A DNA stretch of 64,000 nucleotides from Blattamonas nauphoetae (lineage: Eukaryota; Preaxostyla; Oxymonadida), in contig JARBJD010000028.1 of the NCBI GenBank assembly GCA_033064195.1, positions 124,001 through 188,000 on the forward strand, written 5' to 3'. Made by a program: the position numbers and the translations under genes. Every line of letters starts with the position of its first letter. The stretch's first letter is position 1. The notes beneath the pieces were generated by a model. The model made no database searches. It saw only the letters and a program-made list of their open reading frames with translations, and was not told the origin of the DNA. Shown in pieces: positions 56,480 through 64,000 of this stretch.

Positions 56480-57275
56480 ACGGGGAGATTGGGGCGACGA
56501 AATGAAGATATTTCTCCTGTCAAAGTATGAATCGATCAACTAAAGGAAATGAACCGCATCTGACACAGTCCATCCGTGTTTCTGATGTTTCGAAACGGAA
56601 TGAAGGAGAAAATGAGCAGTCACGGGCAAAACTTTTCGTCCTCCTTGGATCGAGTTTGTGAATAGTTCATTTTCTTTCCTTTTTTCCCAAACACTTCACA
56701 AACGGATCAGACTACCATTTCCAAAAATGAAGAACAACAATCGTTCGTTGAAGTGATCATAGTGATGAGTGTTTGATGTAATTCTGATTTTGCATAACCC
56801 TTTCTACTGTATCATTTCAGCTCACTTTTTCGTGTAATTTTCCGATTTGGACTTGTTGGTTTGGTTTTCATGACAGGTTGCTGAGTCCAATGTGACAAAA
56901 TTGATCGAATTCAGATACTCCGATTCTGTCTTAGTATATTCAGAAGCCGGTAAAGAACATTCCGAACACGTTGCCAATGATGAAGAAGTCCACATAGCTG
57001 TGGGATAAAAGCTTGAAAAGTGTTCAGAAGCGACAGTTGTGCTTGCGAGGCTGCCGGTTTGAATACATCAGGTTGTTGGTTCTGGTCTAATGGGTTTCGG
57101 GAGCGATCCAGTTCAAGATGTTGTGGACGATAACGATGCATGAACAAGAAAATTGTTGATCATGCTCACGATGGTGGTGAACGCATTCATAGGAAAAGTT
57201 GGACGGATTGGAATCGGTCAGGAAGGATGGAAATCTTCGAATGATCAGGAAGAGATGGTGCAAGGGAGGGAAACA
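56480..57275 (-). other. Inter-unit stretch with membrane-protein exon remnants
   Basis: There is no complete gene. On the minus strand, near 57190-57120 and 57010-56930, two hydrophobic peptides occur (FTTIVSMINNFLVHASLSST and YVDFFIIGNVFGMFFTGF) in different frames. They look like decayed exons of a multi-pass membrane protein. The remainder is AT-rich. Confidence 0.35.
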
Positions 57276-57279
57276 ATAT

Positions 57280-57577
57280 GGACGTGTCACCAGAAGCACC
57301 AAGCGCAAATGTCTCTCCTGTCATCCGCAAGAACATCACAGGTGGGGATATCGTCCTCTGTGAGGATATTGTGATTCCTGGCTCTCAGCTGGAATTCTAC
57401 AAAGGACAGGATATCATCACTACTGATGGAAAGACACTTCTTGGCGCTGACGACAAGGCTGGTATTGCAGCGATGAAGCAAATTCACAGTGTCTATCAAA
57501 AAGAGACGATTCTGGAAGAATCAGGACTTCTTCGCTTTCAGGGGATGAATGGCACTGAAAAGTTATATAATACATAG
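57280..57577 (+). pseudogene. pepT: Peptidase T relic 2 (internal 90 residues)
   Basis: It starts abruptly at MDVSPEAPSANVSPVIRKN and reproduces relic 1 exactly to its stop at 57577, including the abnormal MKQIHSVYQKETI end. It is thus a copy of the already broken relic 1 and not an independent loss. It lacks the first 85 residues. Confidence 0.9.
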
Positions 57578-57708
57578 AAGAAGAACAGTGTAGAGAGAAA
57601 CATGACTTACATTGAGAATGCAATGATGTGTGTTTCGATGGAGACCTGAGAATCGAGTTTTGGGCACGATCTCCCAAAGATCATTTCATCTCGAAACAAA
57701 CTTGATTG

Positions 57709-60605
57709 ATGAGTGGTTCTGTAAGTGCTCCACCGGGATGTATGTTCCATTTCTTGAATTACATGATGCTACATTGTCGCCCTTCCTTCCCAGATGGATT
57801 GGTTCGTCACATCAACGATGGAGGATTTGGGACGGTGATTGAAGTGTCGGAAAACACAACAGGAGAGCATTTTGCGGTGAAGATGATGCGATGCATGTCG
57901 CGGAAAGACGAGGAGCGAATCGGGCGAGAAGTGCAACGACTCCGAACTTTTGGTCATCCGAACATTGTGGGACTGAAGGAAGTAGTGAAGATGGAGAACA
58001 TGCAGGCGATTGTGATGGAACTGGGAGGACAGTCGCTTGCTCAGGTGGTGAAATCACACTCGGAACGTGGAGTTCTGATTGATCGTCATGTTCAGGGTTT
58101 ATAGTTGTCTGACACTTTACACGAGAACGTGAGGTTAAAAGACCTCACCTCCCCATTTTGGAGGTGAGGTCTCCTGGTGTCCAAATTAGGACACTCAAAT
58201 GTGAAAAAAGTGAGATCATCGACCACATCACGACTCTCCGACACCATTTCGCACCTTAAATTTCCTTCAATTTCACCGGACACAGTTGAATTTCTCTTTT
58301 TTTCGCAAAAAACACAGAAATTGTCACTTGATCCAGATGACATAAAAGTTGGTGGGTTGGATCAATTCTCAGTTTTTCCATCGAGTGATCCAACGAGACT
58401 TTCAATTTGATTTTAGATGTGAAATGAGCTTCTCGAATCCATTTAATGAAAAAAAAGAGGAAATTTCTCCTTGATAGAGCTTATTGAGATAATCGAAGCG
58501 AAAAACAGCACCTCATTTTTTTCCACTATCCATCTCATATTTAGAAATTTTGTTCAATCTATAATCAATTTTTCATGAAATGAGAATCCTCGTGAAAATT
58601 AAACCAAAAACATAAATTAGAATAGAGGTGAGGTCTTTTGAGGGTGAGTCAGGTGAGGACCCGATCCAAACCCTGGTCATGTTTGTCGATTTCCTTGCTA
58701 TTTTGATCGTCTTCTCCCCCTTTCTTTCTTCCCTGCCTCTTTCTCGTTGACATCGTGTTGAGACATCATTTTCATTTTCGTTTTCATTTTCATGATTGTT
58801 TTTGAATTTTGATGCTTGTTTGATTTGGATGTTGTTGTTTAGATTGTTTATCAAGTGATGGTTGATATTTCGTCGGCACTGTGTTTCATGCACAACCACC
58901 CGGATGGACGGACAGCACACGGGGACGTGAAATTGGAGAACATTCTTCTTTTTGGTGATGGCCATGCGAAACTTTGTTTGTTTCTTTCTTCATCTTCGCT
59001 TCCTCCTTCTTTTCTATTTTTCTTCTTCTTTCCGACAATCAGTTTTTCTTTCTCTTCCCCTTTCTGTTCTGTTCCATGATGTGATGTGTTTTTGTGTTTC
59101 TCTGTTTCAGGTGATCTTGGGGCAGCAGAATCGGAAGATGTGAGCTCGACGCGTGGAGTGATGTCGATGCAATACGTGTCGCCTGAACGAATGGACGATG
59201 CTGAAGGTCGAGCGAGTGGATCGTCGGATGTGTGGGCGTTGGGGATTGTTCTTCACTTTCTTCTTTTTGGGAAAGGATTGTTTTCGGGTCAAACGATGAT
59301 CAAGTTGGCCCGCGAGATTGGGTCATTCCAGCCATCGCAGATTGGGACGAGTTGTGGAGAGAAGGAACGAGAATTGCTGATTCGAATGTTGGATCCTGTC
59401 TGTACTCCTTTCTTCTCCACTTCTTTCCTCGTTTCTCCTTTCCTTCTGTTCTTCTCTCTCCCTCATTTTGTGTCTGTGTGTGTTTATTGTTCGTTTAGGA
59501 TTGTGGGTCTCGCTTGACGAGCAAACAACTTGTTGAATCGTCGATTCTGCGATGCCTGATCAACACGACACAGGCAGGATGGAAACTGAGTGAGATGAAG
59601 TCAAGAAGACCTGATCCGAAAGTGGCCGAACTGCAAAATCAACTGAAGAAGAAGGAAGACGAAAATATTCAGCTTCGAAATCAGCTGAGCAAGGAACAGG
59701 CCGACAAACTGAAGGAATGGGATCGAAGTTATAATCTCCAATCTCAACTGATCACTGAACGAACGATAAGACAGAAGGAACAAAAAGCTCTAACGAAGGA
59801 ACATCAACGTCAAACTCAACTATTGAATGAAATAGCGAAAGTGCAGAAGGAAAAGGAACAGACAGTGAATCACCGAAATGAACATCGGAAGATGTTGGAA
59901 GAAATGATTCAAACACCACTGTCAGCAATGAAGAATGTGAATGATTATGGAAGGAAGAAATCAGAACAGCAGGTCGTTCGGCAACGAGCGGAGAGAAAAG
60001 AAGAAGCCGTTGAGAGATGCAGGAAGGGAGCGGGAGCGATCGAATGGTACCCTTCGAACTACTGGTCTTGTTTTGACTCTGTGATCACGTGCACAGAAGA
60101 TATCAATGCTTCGCTTCTCTCGTTTTCGTTTGGGAAAGTGGTAGTTCGATTCACTTTCACAATCAGACGAATCACAGGTTGGAATCGCATTGGCATTGTC
60201 GCCTCTTCACACACTGATGCAGTGAAAGGTGGTTGGGACTTCTCATGTCTGAAGGAAGGAGCGGGATGGGACGTGTCTCAACGCTCCAAAACCGCTTGCC
60301 ACAATCGGAAGGAGTATTCATCAAGATATGCGTGTGAAGCTGGGAAGGAGGGACAGCGAGTGGTGTTGGAGGCGGATGGTCGAGATGGAAAGAGGACACT
60401 TCGGCTGAGTCAGAACGGACAGACACAACCCACTTTCTTCTCCCACATTCCTGTCCCCTTCCGATTCGCAATCTATCTCAGTGGAAAAGACAATTCAGTT
60501 TCGATTGAATCAGTTGACGAGCTGACGGAACCAACGCTGACAGGAGGATCAATCGAAATAAGAATGGATCAAGAACAACTGAAAACCGTGTACGGCATAA
60601 TGTAA
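57709..60605 (+). CDS. Kinase 3: chimeric Ser/Thr kinase + coiled coil + beta-sandwich
   Basis: The exons are 57709-57739, 57794-58089, 58843-58975, 59111-59397 and 59499-60605; all phases are consistent and no stop is present. The first half (kinase and start of the coil) is the duplicated copy of kinase 2. From about 59785 (RQKEQ|KALTKEHQRQTQ) the sequence departs. The beta-sandwich end (LSQNGQTQPTFFSHIPVPFR, DNSVSIESVDELTEPTLTGG) is closer to kinase 1. The gene is therefore a recombinant. A hAT-type MITE sits exactly at the exon 2/intron 2 border and leaves a usable donor, so intron 2 grows from about 160 to about 750 nt. Confidence 0.85.
58093..58675. mobile_element. hAT-type MITE at a splice donor of kinase 3
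   Basis: The ends are CAGGGTTTATAG (58093) and, in reverse complement, CAGGGTTTGGAT (58675). Inside each end is an inverted GGTGAGGTC/GACCTCACC block. An exact 8-bp target duplication GTCATGTT lies at 58085-58092 and 58676-58683. Kinase 2 preserves the empty site as a single GTCATGTT. The 583-bp element has no gene. The duplicated octamer spans the exon-intron boundary CAT|GTT. Confidence 0.95.
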
Positions 60606-60979
60606 ATTGCAGCTAGATATGTTCAGAATGGAAATGGAGCTCCAATCGGATTGAGCTGATCTCTTCTTTGGTGGACTGGATGTGCCATTTGGATGGCTTC
60701 ATGACGTGGCCTGCTCAACGACTGATCGTTCCGATAACATGATTCCCGAAATAAACATCTCTTGTGTCCAACACCGTCGAGGGACGATCCTCTGTTTGTT
60801 CGCTTTCCCTCCTTTTTTTGGATTCCCTGGCAATCCTTCGTTCATTTCTTTATTCACATTCATCCGCTTTTTCATGTTATCCTCGGACCTGACCCGGCAT
60901 TCTTCATCATATTTGAAACAAATCAGAGAAATGATACAAGTCTCTTGATTTGAAAGATCAAACCGCTGCATTTTTCATG

Positions 60980-62433
60980 ATGACTGTTCTTCTCACAGAA
61001 TCTGATAAAGCTGAAATTGTTGATCGATTCATTCGCTACTGCAAAATAGACACTCAATCCGACGAGAACGTCGAAAAGTGCCCATCGACAGAGAAACAAT
61101 TTGACCTTGCAAAGCTTCTCGCGTCCGAGCTTGAACAGCTTGGCCTGAAAGCAGAAGTGGATGCCCACTGCTTTGTGTATGCGACATTGGAAGGAAATGC
61201 TCCCTCTGAGGGCGAACTCGGACTGTTAGCCCACATGGACGTGTCACCAGAAGCCCCAAGCGCAAATGTCTCTCCTGTCATCCGCAAGAACATCACAGGT
61301 GGGGATATCGTCCTCTGTGAGGATATTGTGATTCCTGGCTCTCAGCTGGAATTCTACAAAGGACAGGATATCATCACTACTGATGGAAAGACACTTCTTG
61401 GCGCTGACGACAAGGCTGGTATTGCAGCAATTTTGCAGACACTAACCGTCCTTGTTCGAGAAGGAGACAAGATTAAACATCCAACACTCAAGATCTGCTT
61501 TTCTCCAGACGAAGAGATCGGAATGGGAATCTCATCGATCGATCTGTCCAAATTCAAACCAAAGTGTGCGTATACAATTGATGCTGGACGTATTGGCGAA
61601 ATTGAATGCGAAACATTCAACGCCATGGCCTGCACAGTGAAATTCGTTGGTGTTGAAGTTCATCCTGGTTCAGCATTCGACATTCTCGTCTCAGCCATCC
61701 GTCTCGCTGCGGAATTTGTTGAACAACTCCCAAAGGATCAGGCACCGGAGACAACAAAGGACAGAGAGGGTTATATCCATCCAATCGACATCGCTGGTGG
61801 CACTGGGGAAGCGACGGTGAAATTAATCCTTCGTGACTTTGACGAAACTGTATGAAGCATTTTTTGTAATTTTTGGCAGGGTCTTGCGAAGAGAGAGCAA
61901 TTGGTTCAAGGAATTGTTGACGGCATGCAGAAAAAGCATCCGAAGGCAAAAATCACAGCCACCTTCAAACACCAGTCTGCTCCACATCTTATTTAGTCGT
62001 TCTCTTCTCACATTAGATATAAGAATATGTTTACCGGTCTTAAGGATAAACCAGAACTTATTGATCGACCAGTGGAAGCTGCGAAGAAACTTGGGATCAC
62101 CCCTATCCAACATCCTATCCGAGGAGGAACGGATGGAGCCCAGTATGTCATTGTGCCCGATACTACCAGTTCCAGTCCTCTTTTTCCTTTTTAAAACAAT
62201 TCTTTCCATTGTCCCCTGATCTGAACACGCTCACTTTCTCCCCTCAATCTTGCATATCTCATCGATTCAATTTGTGTTTTCACCTTTTTAGACTGACCTT
62301 TATGGGAATCCCAACTCCAAATCTGTTTGCTGGAGGCGAGAACTTCCATTCGAAGCGTGAATTCTTGCCGATCCCTTCACTCATCAAATCTGCAGAATTG
62401 ATTCTCAACATGCTTCCATCATTCACACAGTGA
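60980..62433 (+). CDS. pepT: Peptidase T (tripeptide aminopeptidase, M20B)
   Basis: The exons are 60980-61849, 61880-61974, 62017-62142 and 62292-62433, with introns of 30, 42 and 149 nt; this gives 410 residues, the usual length for PepT. Metal-binding and catalytic motifs in order: LLAHMDVSPEA, GKTLLGADDKAG, CFSPDEEIGMG, YTIDAGRIGEIECETFNA, and IRGGTDGAQLTFMGIPTPNL then ENFHSKREF. It is a zinc aminopeptidase releasing N-terminal residues from tripeptides, presumably cytosolic. Two ATGs are possible (60977, 60980); the relic at 53329 has only the second. Bacterial-type PepT in a protist suggests old lateral transfer with later intron gain, an inference. This is the only complete peptidase of the three units. 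Confidence 0.9.
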
Positions 62434-63376
62434 TTTATCCATCATATTTTCCAGATTTCTTCTTCTGTAAACATTCTAGCATCCAACATTTACCATGTTT
62501 CTGGAACACATCTCGCTTCTCTCACTAAATCAATATTTTTCTTGGATGAAAAATACAGAAATATGAAGATCATGTCAAATATTAGGTCTTCTGTAAGTGA
62601 AGATTCAGATCACCTAACATCCAGGAAGGAAAGACGGTCGACATTTGAGAGATGAAAAGTGATTTAAATCAAAATAGGGTCGATAGATTTTATAATAAAG
62701 TGGAAAAGCCCGTTAAAATGGCTGCTGAAAGAGGTTAAGATCATCAGTTAATGATCAAAAAATCGTTTAGAAGATTTGAGTTCGAACACGATGATGAAGA
62801 TTGGATTTCATAAAAAGGAAATTTTCTTTCGAAATTGAGCAGAAAAAGCACATTGAAACAGGATAATATTGGAATTAGCTTGCATAGGTTGGGAAACATG
62901 TGCTAAGTTTGTGATAATCGGAAAAAAGGTGTGGAGTTGCGATGTGTCTGAAATGGGACTATGGATTGTTTAATATTCTAGATGAAATCTGAATGTGCCT
63001 ATAAATGTGATTATATATCCGATAAACTGGTAAGAATACTCAGAAACATCCTAGGGAGAGAACTGCTATTCTGCGGATTACCAGAGAATCAAGTGAAAAT
63101 AGAAATGGCACAAAAAACCATATCGGAGAAAAAATAATGCAAATATGGCATGTTTGCATCAGTTTATTGACGAGATAGGATGATTCACGGAAAGTATCGG
63201 CAAAACGAGCTCGGGAGAGACCTGAAAATCTGTGAGAGGAATAAAGCAGGAAATATCCTGAAATTTCTAACGAAACGAAAAGAAAATTCTATAATTGAGA
63301 AGAGGTGATCTGAGAGAAGGAAAAAAATGTACGAAATTCGTGAGATCGGCGAGTCATCAGCGCTCAGTTTTCAGGA
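62434..63376. other. AT-rich stretch without recognised features
   Basis: No frame of note, no repeat matching the rest of the window and no RNA gene was seen. It separates peptidase T from the last, partial gene. Confidence 0.5.
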
Positions 63377-64000
63377 ATGGGCCGTTTCAAATCACCCTCT
63401 CCATTCACGGAAAGTATTAGTTGGGATCGCTTTAGACCAACATGAATACTGGATCGACACAACGAGGAAGCGTTCGTGTCAAAAATCCACAACCTTGTTT
63501 GGATTCGTTCTTTCATCATTTTCACTAATTTCAGGGACCTCATTTCCAAATGCCGAGGAACAGCAAGAAATTCAAGATTTAAAGAATATGATGGACTTTC
63601 TCCTTCACCAGACGCAAACTATCGCCAACATTGACCTCCCAACGAAAGCCACGCACATCCAGCCGGAAAGCACCTCTCATCGCGACCCATCAATAAACTA
63701 TGTCTCATACAAGCGTCAGAATTCCTCAGACCAAACACCTTCACGTAATGTTGGCTCTACCTCGTCCAATAATCGGAATGACGTTTCGGTCCATGCTTCG
63801 CAGCACGACCAAGTCAATATCCAGGATTCATCCTCCATTGACCAATTCGTGGGGCAGAATCCAAGCACAGTTTTGAATTATGATGAGGTACGCTACTCAG
63901 CTGAAGAGCTGTCAGAGAATGACTACGAAGAATATCCCAACATCGATGAAGAGGATGGTTGGCCTCGTAGAAAGCAGAGAGTGGACTACACACCTCCAAA
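63377..64000 (+). CDS. Unrecognised low-complexity protein, 3' end outside window
   Basis: Exon 1 (63377-63413, MGRFKSPSPFTE) joins through a 121-nt GT-AG intron (63414-63534) to exon 2, which is open to the window end. The exon 2 peptide is hydrophilic and Ser/Gln/Asn/Asp-rich: TSFPNAEEQQEIQDLKNMMD, later YSAEELSENDYEEYPNIDEE and RRKQRVDYTPP. It looks disordered with one short helix. No domain recognised; it could be the N-terminus of a regulatory protein or of a mobile-element protein. Confidence 0.55.

Larger units (their letters stand above)
53586..59784 (+). repeat. Segmental duplication covering peptidase relic and kinase 5' half
   Basis: 53586-54395 is nearly identical to 57280-58089, and 54396-about 55499 corresponds to 58681-about 59784, the latter split off by a 583-bp MITE. 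Introns 1, 3 and 4 of the kinases are essentially identical in both copies, whereas intron 2 and the start of exon 3 differ at many sites (58755-58870 against 54470-54585). This points to a patchwork of exchange events. Identity ends within the coiled-coil coding part of exon 5. Confidence 0.85.
52800..60720 (+). other. Conserved coding-like relic after each kinase gene
   Basis: Directly after each kinase stop, about 52805-52935, 56315-56430 and 60610-60710, a segment of about 40 codons is conserved: in unit 2, ESQLIVFRITLELDSDRALL followed by FFCGLDVRLGWLQDVAC. In unit 1 and unit 3 the Arg codon is TGA (ETD*AVLFFGGLD, QSD*ADLFFGGLD). Conservation of the peptide in three units suggests a former exon or extension of the kinase protein. 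Only the three subsegments are meant, not the whole span. Confidence 0.55.

Noticed and set aside
1-64000. Retroviral, LTR or Polinton-type elements, tRNA and rRNA genes
   Set aside because: No reverse transcriptase, integrase, capsid, long terminal repeat, cloverleaf or rRNA segment was recognised by eye. A profile search would be needed to exclude weak remnants.

Overview
The window looks like nuclear DNA of a protist with short spliceosomal introns (about 29-162 nt) and the standard genetic code. Reading frames of 600-1070 codons are free of TAA, TAG and TGA. The gene content points, by inference only, to an oxymonad-type metamonad (Preaxostyla; Blattamonas or Monocercomonoides-like). That content is lineage-expanded kinase/coiled-coil/beta-sandwich proteins, secreted right-handed beta-helix proteins, an MRP-type ABC transporter, peptidase T and a paralogous family of about 330-370 aa proteins. 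No rRNA, tRNA, CRISPR array or retroelement was recognised.

Layout. 1-3.6 kb: 3' end of a membrane-protein gene and one member (A) of the 330-370 aa family. 3.9-6.0 kb: a compact DNA transposon with an intact transposase of unfamiliar type. 6.2-10.3 kb: a broken LRR gene and family members B and C, C being interrupted by a 640-bp element. 10.3-13.7 kb: a beta-helix surface protein gene with one in-frame stop. 13.4-19.4 kb: a poorly resolved stretch with inverted repeats and a tandem duplication, ending in a proteasome-chaperone gene (PSMD9/Nas2). 19.7-27.5 kb: a pogo-like element whose transposase is split by a 4.9-kb hAT-like insertion; that insertion carries a membrane-protein gene with a minisatellite in an intron. 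27.7-36.4 kb: one ABCC transporter gene interrupted by a Mutator-like element and a 1.57-kb palindrome, with a 373-bp MITE against its start codon. 36.8-41.8 kb: a calcineurin-like phosphoesterase gene hit twice by the same family that interrupts gene C. 41.8-44.9 kb: a TA-flanked 3-kb element carrying a coiled-coil gene. 45-49.4 kb: a family fragment (D) and a second beta-helix gene. 49.7-62.4 kb: three tandem kinase + peptidase T units, of which only the last peptidase is complete. 63.4 kb to the end: the start of an unrecognised gene.

The main result is a density of precisely bounded DNA-transposon insertions inside genes. For several, both the terminal inverted repeats and the target duplication are visible, and subtracting the element leaves the host reading frame continuous. 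One family (TIR GGGTGATTCT, target duplication AAAT/ATTT) occurs three times and I could not assign it to a known superfamily. Several large elements carry host-like, intron-containing genes instead of a recognisable transposase.
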